Assembly (NCBI RefSeq): GCF_000149955.1
Contig: NC_030997.1
Coordinates: forward strand, 434,001-498,000
Length of the DNA: 64,000 nt
Source: Fusarium oxysporum f. sp. lycopersici 4287
Taxonomy: Eukaryota; Ascomycota; Sordariomycetes; Hypocreales; Nectriaceae
Direction of reading: 5' to 3'
Part shown: piece by piece, positions 11,266-22,441 of the stretch
Position numbering within the stretch: the first letter of the stretch is position 1
Layout of the letters: each line of letters starts with the position of its first letter
Translations under genes and position numbers: made by a program
The notes under the pieces: generated by a model
Told to the model about the DNA's origin: nothing
Database searches by the model: none
The model's input: only the letters and a program-made list of their open reading frames with translations

Positions 11266-12036
11266 TTAGCTGCATGTACCAAATAGCCTGTCCCATACTC
11301 TTGTCTGTTTTCCATAGTTCTTTGAAACCCTCCAACCGTGTCTATGATGCAAATCATGATCCTCGATAGAGAGCTCAGCATCGAAATGGGCCAACAGCGG
11401 GCTGAGGGTCAAGGGAGGGAACATTAGTATCCTGACAGCACTATGACCACTAACTTCCGTGTAAACAATGTAGTGGAGGCAAATCCACAACATGAAAAAG
11501 TCGAATGGTATGTTGAGAGCCCTCAACGTGGCATAGGCTAATATGGGAGCTCCAACCATGTCCCAAACTTCTTGTTCCGTATCTGCATATGCAGTCAGGC
11601 GAATGTTGGGGTGCTTAGTGGTATGATGGGTTCGGTGAAACTTCCATAAGAAGGGAACCTCATGTGCTGCTCTGTGGACTAGGAAGTACCAGAAGTCCAA
11701 AGTGACAGAGTAGAAAGTGATGTTCAAGAAAGCCCATATCCACCAGCTCAAATTCCCCAATACTTCGACTGGGCTTTGGTTTGACTCGAAGGATAAGAAG
11801 ATTGGCATTCCAGTTCTTGCTATAGCCGTTCTTGCCAGAGCCCATATAAGTGTCCCAGAACTCTTGCCAGATGCGTTGAAGTTATCTCTTCCGTGCTTGT
11901 CACTGTCAAAGTGACCGACCTGGAGAGCTAGCTTTCGGAAGGTATATCCTTGATGTCGCGCACTGAGTTGATATGTGTAGAAGCAAAGAAGAAATGCGAA
12001 AGAAGTGTTGCACGTTTCCAAACTGGTTATGCTCAT
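11266..12036 (-). CDS. fatty acid hydroxylase / sterol desaturase superfamily protein
   Basis: A 256-residue open frame with the three histidine clusters of the membrane di-iron superfamily: H-R-A-A-H (about 121-125), H-R-T-H-H (about 134-138) and H-D-L-H-H-R-H-G near the C-terminus. Hydrophobic segments precede and separate the boxes, so it is an ER-type membrane oxygenase acting on a lipid or sterol. The N-terminus is uncertain: an in-frame stop lies just upstream of an acceptor-like TTGTAACAG, and a coding-looking exon starting at an ATG at 12224 (M-E-S-I-Q-K-S-V-S-E) could be joined with a donor near 12111. If so the protein has about 38 more residues. Divergent from the thioesterase-like gene. 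Confidence 0.8.
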   Translation of the reverse strand: MSITSLETCNTSFAFLLCFYTYQLSARHQGYTFRKLALQVGHFDSDKHGRDNFNASGKSSGTLIWALARTAIARTGMPIFLSFESNQSPVEVLGNLSWWIWAFLNITFYSVTLDFWYFLVHRAAHEVPFLWKFHRTHHTTKHPNIRLTAYADTEQEVWDMVGAPILAYATLRALNIPFDFFMLWICLHYIVYTEVSGHSAVRILMFPPLTLSPLLAHFDAELSIEDHDLHHRHGWRVSKNYGKQTRVWDRLFGTCS

Positions 12037-12583
12037 CAATACCTGTTACAAGATGATCGGTGTGCAAGCATTGATGAGAATTACTCGGTGTCGGGAGAGT
12101 TGGCTAACACATGGTACCTTGTCGTTTTTGGAGAAGACAGGCACGGACTTAGGTAAACGAGGATGGTATATCGAAGAGAATAAAAATCATAGATCTCTGA
12201 AACAGACTTCTGGATACTTTCCATTTTTTGCTTTCAATACCTATCCTGCTTTTGCCGACTCGGTGACGCTGCACCCGTCACGTATGGAGATGTGCTCCAC
12301 AGTGACAGGGCTAGCAGTCTGGACTACTCGATTCGGTAATTCAGCTACCAAGCCCTGGACGCTAAGCCCTTCAGCTGCGCTGATCACTCTAAATAGCTTC
12401 ACTGGAGACAAATTACGACACTGATGCCTTGTTTTCGGCTCCATCATTTTGCCATGAAGCCTCGGCGAGACTCTTGCCTCTATGTCGCTCACTTTGCATC
12501 ACTTTCTCTCTTGAAGAGTTACCCTTACTGCTTCAAATCATCTCAGTTGTTACTTGACTGACTCCATCGACCTCACACTCAAG
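12037..12583. promoter_or_regulatory. divergent promoter region, hydroxylase / thioesterase
   Basis: Spacer between two divergent genes. Its left part (12111-12224) may contain a first exon of the hydroxylase on the minus strand. Nothing else was identified. Confidence 0.35.
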
Positions 12584-13262
12584 ATGTCTGGTCCGAAAAT
12601 TATGCCCGGTGCCCAAAAAGAGCTTGATCACTTCTTCGACATCCCCTGGTGTCGCGATCAGTTCCTTCATCCTGATGCGGTCGCCGTTCCTCGATTAGAT
12701 GATAAACAAGATGGCCGTGGTAGCACCGGAAAGCTGTTCAGCGACACTCAATTCACCGTCGACCATCTATCATCGCATCGTCCTATATCGCGACCCTTCA
12801 TCCGCGACGTCTCTGAAGCCGAAATTGAAAAAGAAATGGTTACCTATTGAGGCCTGCAGCGTGTTCTACGCCTTGGGTGATGGCGTATGCGGATTTGGGG
12901 ACATTTGCCACGGCGGTGTTCAAGCAACACTTCTAGACGATGTCATGGGCGTTCTCGGCATCCTCAACGCCCGGCTACAACACGGAATGATAACTACAGA
13001 AGTCCCTGGAAAATGGTCGCCCGAGATAAATCCTGGGATGCTCGACCTGGTAGCGAATATGATTGCCACCCAAGGCATCAAAGTTCAATATCTTCGACCA
13101 CTACGAGTTCCCAAGGTCATCCAGGTTACCTCAAGTATGGGGGAGATATCAGATGATGGAACTTCATTCTTGGTCCATGCAGTTATTAAAGATGAGGGTG
13201 GTAAGGAATATGCAAAAGCAAAGGCGCGTTGGGCGGTGTTTCGCTTGAAGGGAAAACTGTAG
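12584..13262 (+). pseudogene. hotdog-fold (PaaI-type) thioesterase with a frameshift
   Basis: The N-terminal part, read from ATG 12584, contains P-G-A-Q-K-E-L-D-H-F-F-D-I-P-W-C-R, typical of a fungal PaaI-like thioesterase family. The rest lies one frame over and contains G-D-G-V-C-G-F-G-D-I-C-H-G-G-V-Q-A-T-L-L-D-D-V-M-G and ends K-A-R-W-A-V-F-R-L. The frame must change between about 12737 and 12750 (around L-F-S-D-T / L-N-S-P-S-T). No intron of realistic length fits: the only in-phase GT-AG pair there is 22 nt. A one-base insertion or two-base deletion explains it, either real or an assembly error. Otherwise the reading is intact for about 225 residues. The product would hydrolyse an acyl-CoA thioester. 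Confidence 0.75.
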
Positions 13263-13286
13263 CCAGGAAGGCCGGAGACTGAGCCC

Positions 13287-16200
13287 TTATTCTATCTCTG
13301 AAACTCTTTGACGAGATATCTCTAACGCGTTTTCCAAACGTTCTATATCTCCATTAGTTGTACCTATATCTCGAAACGACTGAAATGCTCTCCTGAAGGA
13401 AAGTGGTGAATCTTGGCCCATGGACCAAGTGAAAAACCCTGTGTCCATGTTTTCAATCCAAGTGGTGACATCCGGTACCCAGTGGGGATGCCTTGCAACA
13501 AGTCCTTGGAGAACATGTTTGGATTCCGTACCAATGAATGCAGCCTCGAGGATTTCAGGCATTAAACCATGGTGGTGTGAGGTAGGTGGTTCGTGTTTGG
13601 ACAATTCTAGTGCGCCTGGTAGAAGCATTGCCATCTCGCCAAGTTCCTGGAGAATATCTGTATGGATCCTGACGTTTGCCAACAGACCTTTCGTAGAAAG
13701 TATGGCTAATGTCCTTAACCATTGGATTCGAACACCTAGATAGGCAAAGCAGAAAGAATATCCCTTGACATAAGATACATTCGGCTGTCGAAAATGCGGC
13801 AAGTCAATGAAGGGAAGCCTCTCTTCGACAACGTGTAGCTTGGATCCCGAGGGTAGATTTTGTAGAAGACAGTAAGACTTTTGGAGCTCTTTAATAGCCC
13901 ATGCCGCATCGGTAAGTGCGTCGTGAACGAGACCATAGTTATGGCAACGTTTCTCGAGCGTATCAATAGTTTTATGCATCATCCAGAGGCCTAGATCACG
14001 TAATCGTCCAGAGTCATCCCACATCGTATGCAATGATTCTTCAGTGGTTCCGACTGCCCAGCTGTGATCAAAGTGATGACCAGATTCCATAGTAGGTAAC
14101 CAACTCCATCTTCTAGAGATTTCAGCGATAATTGAGAGAGAGTTGGGAGTAGTCAGCTTGATCCAAGGGCCGAGGTCTGGGTGCGAATGAATGAATTCAA
14201 TCGAACTCTGAACTGTTTTCGGTGCTTCTAGAACACTTAAGCCTCGAATAATCCTGTCTCGCCTTTTTTCTTTCGGTATGCTTTCTGAAAAAAATATGTC
14301 AACAATATTTTTGGATAACAGTTTCTCTTCAGAAACCACCATCGGTTTCCATCCATCATTTCTTCGGAAGTTGGCCACAAAGTAGAAGTTCCAGTCATAC
14401 CAAGAATTCGACTGCACAATTGGTAGTGGTAACAAAGCAGTGATGATACCAATATCTTGATCCTCTGCGGGAGTCCGGGCAAGAAATGGGTAATCGATAT
14501 CATCTGAATCCTCCACCATGATCTTGAAACTTGGAGCCAGAAGTGGGCAATCAAGTAGCGGAGATGAAGAATCATCGAAAGATATGTTTAACTGCAAAAA
14601 GTATAGCACGAACGCCCACTGCCGTAGTAATACTACCCGAGAAAGGGTGGCGTAACTAGGTAGCGCAGAGGATCCCAAGAGATGCCACACAATGTTCAGT
14701 CTATCCTGTGAGATGCCATGTAGCGCAACGTCAAGACATGATCCTTCGTCTGTGCAGGCATTGGGATCACAGCCGAACGAAGTCATCATTTTTGCCATTG
14801 GAAGATCTCCTCTCATGCATGCTCTGTGTAACAAGAGATCGACCTTGCGGCGACGACCCCCTGAGTTTCTCCATGGCAGAACCTCTAGTCGCTTCGGGAT
14901 CCTATCGGGACCCAGCAGTCTCAGAGGGTGTCGGAATGCTAGATAGAATACATTATCTGACAAGTAGTATAGATGAATCTTCCCTGGACGAAGCAGACGC
15001 TGAATAAATCCTGTTACAATGGGTTCTGGCATCCCTGATGTAGCGATCTTGGAGAAGGTAGCCGTGCCGTCTACTGCGAACTCTTCCCGCATTAGAAGGT
15101 TGAGAAGAGGCACATTTCCAAATGAGACTGCTAGGTCCACCAAGGCCTCGCTCAGAGAAGGAAGCTGACTTGTTTCAAGATTATCGCGGGATAGAAGAGC
15201 GATAACCGCCTCTATGTCAGATAATTCAATGGCTGTTCGTAATATCTCCATAAAAGACTCGTCAAAGACTGAGAGACGTGACAATAGTTGTCGCTTGGCT
15301 GGATGCGTCATGCATAACTGAACAAGCATCCGACATAGCCACCTGACAAGTCCATAGTCCATAACATTATTGATGAATTCGGGCGCAATATGTCGCAAAA
15401 AGATCCAAAGCGTTGCGTAAGACTGGACTTTTCGAGCTCCTCGTTCTTTCGTAAGTTCATGTTTGAAGAGTAGAAGATGTCCGTTGGACAAGGCCCAAAA
15501 CATGTTATCGGATGGCATAAACCGTACAACCGAAAACCGCCGAGCGACGAAGCTATCTGGTATATCCGATAGGTCGATGCCAAACGTTGGATGTTGAAGT
15601 AAGTAATGCCAACGGCATAGCGGATCAAGATATTCGACATGGGAGGTATGAAGAATCCAGTTCTTGCTCGCATAGATAAGTAGCGAGAATTGGTGAGAAC
15701 CATCCTTCCAGTAGCCCTTGGCCGACTCGGCGAGAACCGGCCCAACATCGTGTCTGAGTTGAGACCGTAGGTTTAACAATCGGTCAGCAATCCCTTTCCC
15801 CACTGAACTGGTCTTGATAGTGCTCAATGCCACTCTTTTGGGTATATCGTTTGCCTCAATCTTTGGTACAACGTTTCTGCTCAATCTTGTGTCGAAGATG
15901 TTGTAGCTAAGATATGTCACGAGCGTTTCTGCCATTGTTCTCTCCGCTTCATCCTCAGTGAAAGTCCAAGCGGCAGTGTTGTTCGGTGAATTGAGGCAAA
16001 AGCTTCGGGCACTATGATGGATGAAGCGAACCGTTTCATCTTCCTCGTCGACCATGGCTAAGCTTCCACAAAACCTCAAGACTCTTTCAATACGACTGAT
16101 CTGTCTTGCTGGATCCCATGTTGTCTGTCCTGCTACCACGCTAGTAGCCTCCCGAAGCTGTTCGATCGTAAGCAATTCTCTTGCTGAAACTAAGAGTTTG

Positions 16201-17962
16201 AAGATGCGTATGTGATAACCGCTGGTATCGCTTGAGCTGGCTTTGGTAAGGTTTCTCTCGAAAGTTTCTGTAAGATCCCGTGGAAGATTCTGAATCGTCT
16301 CGCGTATTGCATGGTCTGTCATCTCGGCACAAATAGAATCAAGTTGCAGTGAGACCCAAAGAAACCTAGCGATAGTCAGAACGGCCCAATGGAAAAAGCC
16401 GAGAAGCAATCAGCAATGTACTTACATACCGCATGCCCCGTATATAAGCTTCTCTTTAACCTCCTGGACCAAGTTTGGATCTTCAATAACAAGCCTTCCT
16501 TCTTGGATCCGTCTAGCAACTTCGACTTCAACATAGTCTGAGATATCTGGGTTGTCTTCGGGAATAGAGACATTAAATCGGAATGAGTGACCTTTCCATG
16601 TTGAAGTTTGCTCTAGAGTTCTCACAGAGACACAGAGCTTGTAGCCATGGGGCTGGATAACTGATAGGGCTCCCAGCAGGGCATGTTGCTCATCCATGGG
16701 ACACTCATCAACACCATCGATGACAATGAAGACGTGCTGGTTGTGTGGCGGAACTTGCTTGAAGATCTCCACAATATCGTCCGCGTCCCGGATAGTTGCA
16801 TTGTTTTTGAAAATATGGTCAAAGTCCCTGTTCGTGGCAAAGTGCTCCAGAAGCTGCCTGATGAGACACCCAAGTATTGTCCTAGCATTTAAGCCATCAG
16901 GTCTGTCATACCGAGCGAAGAAATACAAGACGATCGCATTGCTCTGAAGGTTTAAATTATCGACGACATTGGCTAACAGGACTGACTTCCCAGCCCCCAG
17001 CTTACCACGGAATAGCACCGAGTCATGGCTGAACTGGTCAGACTGCCACTGTTGATACTCAGAGAAGGATTCTAAAAGACGAGTGGTTCCAGCCTTTCTT
17101 GTCTGCTTCCACGTGGTCTGATAGTCGTACTGGGAGCATGCCTGTAGAAAACGAGTACAGGTCTTAATTCTCCGCTGATGTGACGAAGACTCGGACAGAA
17201 ATGTTGTGAGTGAGCGAAATTTCGCATTTTCTTTGGCCTCTTCGTCTACCTTCTGATTTAGTAAGAGATTGGCCTCTTCCTTTATCGATGATGACCATAT
17301 GTCAAGCTCTGACTGCAATTCTTTCATTTCTGGGTCGCTAATGGATGTCGAGAGTCGGCTGAAAGCGGACTTCTGTGTCCATGAAATTGACTGGAAGCAT
17401 AGCCTGGTGACAATTATGAAGTATTCGCACAGATAGCGTTGAAGGTTCTTTGATTTGGGATAAATTGCAGCCATAGCTTGATAGCGCGGAGCGTTTCGAC
17501 CGACAGCCATAAACAAAAGAGAAAGTTTCTCCAGATACGTGAAGTATCCAGTTATGACCTACCCATGATTAGTACTGATGGGAAAGTCACGAATGCGATT
17601 TCGGATGCGCTTACATGAACGGTCATTCTTGCAGCAGCCCAAACACCGCACGCAATGAGGTTTTGCGAGCCTCCAACAACAACATCACCAAGCGCAGCGA
17701 ACTGCTGGATTGCATTAAGAAGGTTTGTCATTCTTGGCCCAAAGCATCTTCCACGGCCATGCTTGGTCGTGGCCTTCAGGTCGATCTCGGCAGTGAGGCG
17801 CATCACATCAGACATCGTTGGGGCTACCTGAGCAGCTGAAGATCGTGAGGCTCTAAACGCGACTTTTTGCTCAGAGCTAAGAGCTGCTTCGAACTCGGAA
17901 ACCGCTTGGGCAAGGCGAATATCAGGCTTGAGCCGAGCGCCATCTCGCAAAGAGAGCGCCAT
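13287..17962 (-). CDS. NLR-type STAND NTPase (DUF7708-NACHT, ankyrin-like C-terminus)
   Basis: Three exons, 17962-17615, 17558-16426 and 16365-13287, give 1519 residues. Residues about 80-200 match the DUF7708 N-terminal domain (G-D-V-V-V-G-G-S-Q-N-L-I-A-C-G-V-W-A-A). The NACHT domain has Walker A G-K-L-G-A-G-K-S at about 301-308 and Walker B F-I-V-I-D-G-V-D-E-C-P at about 394-404, then the usual G-M-F-L-W-V-S-L-Q-L-D helix across the second splice. A winged-helix region follows (S-A-R-E-L-L-T-I-E-Q-L-R-E-A). The long C-terminal half is weakly repetitive, with ankyrin-like units near L-L-L-H-R-A-C-M-R-G-D. Fungal NLRs of this plan act as intracellular sensors in non-self recognition and cell death; the ligand is unknown. 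Walker motifs intact, so probably functional. Confidence 0.88.
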
Positions 17963-18459
17963 GTCGATAGTTTACAGAGATGGCATGATTTCGTTGACGA
18001 ATGGTGAATGTCAGCAAAGGCGGCTGATTGAGGGGAAATTCCATTGCGGCTGAGTTGCGTCCGCCTGCAGCACAAGGCTGTGCGAAATAAGGCTGTGCGT
18101 TGAAAGTGCTGGGATCGGGACCAACCAACCAACCAACCAGTAAGATCTTTCTAATGACACCAAAGCAGAAAACATAACAACAGACGGGAGGCATGCGCAT
18201 TTGTGCGCTTCTCATCAATGGCCCGTATTTTGCTATATGGCTTACTATCAGATATTTTTAGTGGAAGCCAAAGACAGAACCCATCTCAATTAACCGCTGA
18301 ATGCACTGCATATTCTGCATATATCGACGAAACGAACGCGGATGAGATCATGAGCAATGATTGTATGCAATAGCCATAATACACAGTCAGGAGGGGCAAT
18401 TTGATAAAAAAGCACGGCGGAGTATCAGGGAGAGTAATACTTGATTGATAGCTGATCTA
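17963..18459. other. intergenic, no gene seen
   Basis: Upstream region of the NLR and downstream flank of the next minus-strand gene. It contains a short direct repeat CCAACCAACCAACCAACC near 18120. No coding signal. Confidence 0.5.
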
Positions 18460-19260
18460 TTAGACTTTAGTGAGACTATCCGACGCCCGGCTTACCAAGG
18501 ACTTAGAATCCTGCGGGATATCTGCTTCTTTCAGAGTTGAGAAGCGGTCTTGCCAGACCTTCCACCTGTCATTGTTGAAGCCCCTCCATCCGGCCTCGTC
18601 CTTGAACTCCGTCAGGCTAGCACCCGGTTTGGCGACTTTGCCGTCAAACTGCTTTCCATCCTTGCTCGCCTTTGCAAGAGCATCGGCGGCGTAAATAAAC
18701 CAGACAGAAGAGGCCTTCAATAGTTTGGGCGACGTCTCCGAGATCTTATCAGCAGCAGGGTCTTCAAGCGCTTCGCGTAAGGTCCAAATGGCGAAGAGGC
18801 TAAGGTCATCAACCCCAGCAGCAGTTGCGCGCGCAAAGAAGCCGTTGATATTGACAAAAGCTTCATCGGACTTTTCTTGTGCTTATCAGAGTCAGTAAGT
18901 CTTCGAGATTGTCGGAGAGCGGAGCTTACCGATGTCTAGCTGCTCGCGTGCCTTGCCCCCAAACATGGGTAGCTCATCCCAGCGCTTCTCCTCACCCCAA
19001 ACGACAACCTTCTTGGCTGTCTCTGCAGATTGCGGAATGCTCTTTATCGCATGCAAGGTTTCCACTAGCTTCCCTTGCTTGTCGTGGGGGGTCTGCTCGG
19101 CAGCGGAGAGCACCGAAGACCAAAGACCGTCGAATTCCCCCTCAATCTTTGAAGCGTCTTCATTCTTCTTGATAGCCTCTAGACAAGGGCCCGCGAGCTT
19201 TTCAGCAGCCTGTTGAGCCGACACGGCGCTGTCGCTCAGTAATTTCGTAAGGTCGGTCAT
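18460..19260 (-). CDS. DUF3632-like fungal protein
   Basis: Two exons, 19260-18930 and 18881-18460 (intron 48 nt), give 250 residues with no signal peptide or membrane segment. The sequence is a helical, tryptophan-spaced protein (G-L-W-S-S-V-L, then V-V-W-G-E-E-K-R-W-D-E-L-P-M-F-G, later W-T-L-R-E-A-L-E and W-R-G-F-N-N-D-R-W). The W-x-x-L-P spacing resembles DUF3632, a fungus-specific family of unknown function; I am only moderately sure of that assignment. ATG 19260 is used because coding character begins there (M-T-D-L-T-K-L-L) although the frame is open further upstream. Confidence 0.75.
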
Positions 19261-19828
19261 TTTCCGTGCGGAGATGAATGAGAGAGATGAAAAGCGAAGG
19301 AGAGAAAGCATGAAAGTATTGCAGGATGAAGGGATTGCGACAGGAAGCGGAATTACAAGATAGACGATTGGCGCTAACACGGCGTATCACATCCGATTTC
19401 CGACGATGAAATACAAAAGGGCTCCAATGATTGCGATAAGAGCAACACATGGGCGCTCGCTGAGACAATTATATGCCGATCACGACCCGCTCTCGGTGCG
19501 GGATTTTGATGTGACTGGCCAGACTACTCCCAGCTACATCTGCGCATCTGCCGGACCTACATCCGAATTAAGCAGGTGGTGATACTATCTCGAAACTTAG
19601 TGAATTATGCGGCCAATCGGACTCATGCGTTCATCCACCTGCCTCTCTCTCTGAAGATCTACATGTTTTGGGACACCGAGGTTTGGATGGACTGATATGT
19701 TTGGTGTTCCGAGTATACACAGGACATAGAGATGATCAACTATAAAATCTGTGAGAGGACTCTATCAATGATGTAACTATTCCTACACGCTCTCATCCAT
19801 CGTCGGTTGTTGTAAACTCATTGACAAG
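19261..19828. promoter_or_regulatory. promoter region of the ribonuclease gene, TATA box at 19741
   Basis: No gene. TATAAAAT at 19741-19748 lies 88 bases before the RNase start codon, a good TATA position for a fungal Pol II promoter. Confidence 0.5.
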
Positions 19829-20331
19829 ATGCTCTTCTTCAAGGTACACCATACCTCCAAAAACATACCCAAGCAAGAGAAATGCTGACCCAGTTCTTAG
19901 TCTATCGCTTCTCTCGCTGCTCTTGTCAGCCTGGCTGTCGCCGGCCCCATTGAGAGCCGTCAGTCCGCCACTACCTGCGGCAGCACCAACTACTCCGCCT
20001 CTCAAGTCCGCGCTGCTGCCAACGCTGCTTGCCAGTACTACCAGAACGACGACACTGCTGGCAGCTCTACCTACCCTCACACTTACAACAACCGCGAGGG
20101 ATTCGACTTCATTGTCGACGGTCCCTACCAGGAGTTCCCCATCAAGAGCGGCGGTGTTTACACTGGCGGTAAGATGCGCAACGGCTTCCATTCAAGATTA
20201 TTTCTGACATTTTTTCAGGCTCTCCAGGTGCTGACCGTGTTGTCATCAACACCAACTGCGAGTATGCTGGTGCCATTACTCACACTGGTGCTTCCGGCAA
20301 CAACTTTGTTGGATGCAGCGGCACTAACTAA
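19829..20331 (+). CDS. secreted guanyl-specific ribonuclease (RNase T1/F1 family)
   Basis: Three exons, 19829-19843, 19901-20168 and 20219-20331, give 131 residues. The first exon codes only five residues (MLFFK). A signal peptide and short propeptide ending near P-I-E-S-R precede a mature domain of about 106 residues. I recognise it as very close to RNase F1 of Fusarium: T-C-G-S-T-N-Y-S-A, four cysteines for two disulfides, the catalytic segment around N-N-R-E-G-F-D-F (Glu of the T1 family) and G-A-D-R-V-V-I. The family cleaves single-stranded RNA after guanosine. The extracellular role (nucleotide scavenging or host interaction) is inference. Converges on the GH114 gene. Confidence 0.95.
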
Positions 20332-20602
20332 GCTGTCATGTCATTCAATGCTGGCTTCTGAACCATACCTTACACGTATATAGTTATCTTCTGTCTTGAC
20401 GACATTAAAATACATACTATGACTTACTCTCCCTTCTCCGTCCATATTTGGACCCGCTATTCCGTGTCCACGTGTCACTGAGAAGCATTTCAAATGTCTT
20501 CTTTCAGAAAGATCTTTCATACTTTATGAGACAAGAAATGAACTCGAATCAAGAAGAAACGCAAAAGTAAATCTCTGCTAGTGCCGAGTGCTCCTGTAAG
20601 CC

Positions 20603-21521
20603 TTAGCAATACAAGACCCATTTATCCAGATTCATCTTCTTTATAACCTTACTGAATCCATCTGATCCTTCTGCCGCACCACTAGTAGAGCAAATCTTCT
20701 TCTGGTCCTTAGCCTTCACCTTTGGTGCGCCCCTGGGGTACTCAATGTTGAAGACTGGCTTTCCCGCGTCGATGTATGGCTGATACAAGTCGCACTCCGA
20801 ATATTGGATGCAAGACTCGTTGATGCAGAAGGCAACGTATGGAAGAACCTCTTCTGTGACGTCTCCGCCGTTCTTCATGCCCATAACCATGTTGTATTTG
20901 GCTGCCTCTGCAGAGAGGAACTTGACATATGAGATGGTGTCTCCCTCAGTAAGGCCAAGGCCGTTGTCGTTTTGCTGCAGTGATGGTCAGTGGAATGCTC
21001 TAAGCGTCGCTTCGGTGACTCACGTATCCATCCATGTTATCGGGATCAATAGCATCACATCCCTTCTCCGCCGCCAACTTGATTCGTTGCGCCATGATAG
21101 CTCGCACAGCAACACTGCTGATATTCACCCATCTCTCGTCCGGCCAACCATCCATGACCTTACCAAGATCTTTCTTTGGAAAACTATCTTTATCTTTACG
21201 CCAATTCTCCCAAGAACCAGCACTAAAGTAACAAATAACCTTCTTTCCTCCTTTCTTCATAGCGGTGATTGTGCTCTTGGAGTTCTCGAAGAGATCCATA
21301 TCCCAGATGGGGACATCTGGTGTCATGGAGCTAACACCTGCTTTGGGAACTTTGACGACCTCAGAGAGGATGATCTGCCATGGTGTCCCGACTTCTGGCT
21401 GCCATAGTTCTTTGCGCTTGGGGGTTGTGAAACCACGTGGGGTGAAGTAGTGGGCTTGTGATAACTCGGAGAGAGAGGCTACGACAAGCGCCGCAGATTG
21501 AAAGAATGAAGCCAGTCTCAT
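20603..21521 (-). CDS. secreted GH114 glycosidase (endo-alpha-1,4-polygalactosaminidase family)
   Basis: Two exons, 21521-21024 and 20974-20603 (intron 49 nt), give 289 residues. A signal peptide (MRLASFFQSAALVVASLSELSQA) is followed by a TIM-barrel fold of the GH114 family: V-P-I-W-D-M-D-L-F-E-N, V-I-C-Y-F-S-A-G-S-W-E-N-W-R, G-C-D-A-I-D-P-D-N-M-D-G-Y and A-F-C-I-N-E-S-C. The acidic residues of D-P-D-N-x-D are the likely catalytic site. Members attack alpha-1,4-galactosamine polymers, such as fungal galactosaminogalactan, so the enzyme may remodel the producer's own wall or another fungus's matrix. Confidence 0.85.
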
Positions 21522-22441
21522 TGCTTGACTTGTTGAATTTATGATGCGTTGATGGTCTTGTGAGGAGAAGACTATGCTTTATTCGAGTCTCTGTTTCTCT
21601 ACAATGTAATTATACGGCCGCGACTGCGCTTCCGGCAGGTTTATGTATGATCATAGTTGCCACTCATGGCATTACTACAAAACTTGGTCCTTTCCGCAAA
21701 GGTGTTCCAGCCCATTCCAGCATAGAGGAACAGACTGGACTGGGCCGATTAAAGACCCAAGATCCAGTGTTGGTTGACTTCGATTAGTCTAGAAACTAGC
21801 AATTGGACTAACGTCGCTGATGCTGTTGATGTCTTTTTCTCTTATACACAATAGCGGAACAACCTGGTATGAGCTATGTGAAATGATGCTAAGGCTGTCC
21901 TATATCTATTTATGTTATCTATTTATGTTGCTCTTTTTCTCACATTACTCATCATTACTGTCTCTTTGTGAACTGGTACGGAGTACATTATAGAGCCATG
22001 TCGGGACGGGCCATGGGGCGTGAGGAATGTATCAAGCCGAGATCCAATCCCGATGCGGCCAAGAATTCCAGGCGTCATTCTTCAAGTGGTTTTGGGCTGC
22101 AAAGATGCTTACGGGACAGATTGCTATGGTCAAAATTTGGAAGAAGGCTGTGAAATGCCGAGACAGATCGGATCCAGCCAGAACTCAGCCGCCATCAGAT
22201 GTCACTAACCAAAGGGGGCGGCGAATAACTGCACAGAAGCGAATTTAGACAAACACCATCATTCGGCTTTTATTGTTTCCGATTCATGTAAATTCAGATG
22301 TGTACGTAAATCTCAAGTTCGGTGCATCAGACATACATGAGCTTCTCCGTCTTCGTTGTGTTCCATCTGAGCTCACGTAGCCAGTTGAAAACAGTCGCGT
22401 CACACCACGAAGCTTCCATAGAGCCGGGCCACTCAACAGTC
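21522..22441. other. intergenic, no gene seen
   Basis: About 900 bases between the GH114 start and the 3-prime end of the amino-acid oxidase. Short open frames here lack family motifs and codon regularity; nothing supported. Confidence 0.5.

Noticed and set aside
12718..12739. A 22-nt GT-AG pair that would repair the thioesterase frame
   Set aside because: Far below the roughly 45-nt minimum of all other introns in this window and lacking a branch site.
18120..18137. CCAACCAACC repeat as a telomere-like or CRISPR-like array
   Set aside because: Only a few CCAA units; not telomeric TTAGGG and no spacer structure. No CRISPR is expected in a fungus.
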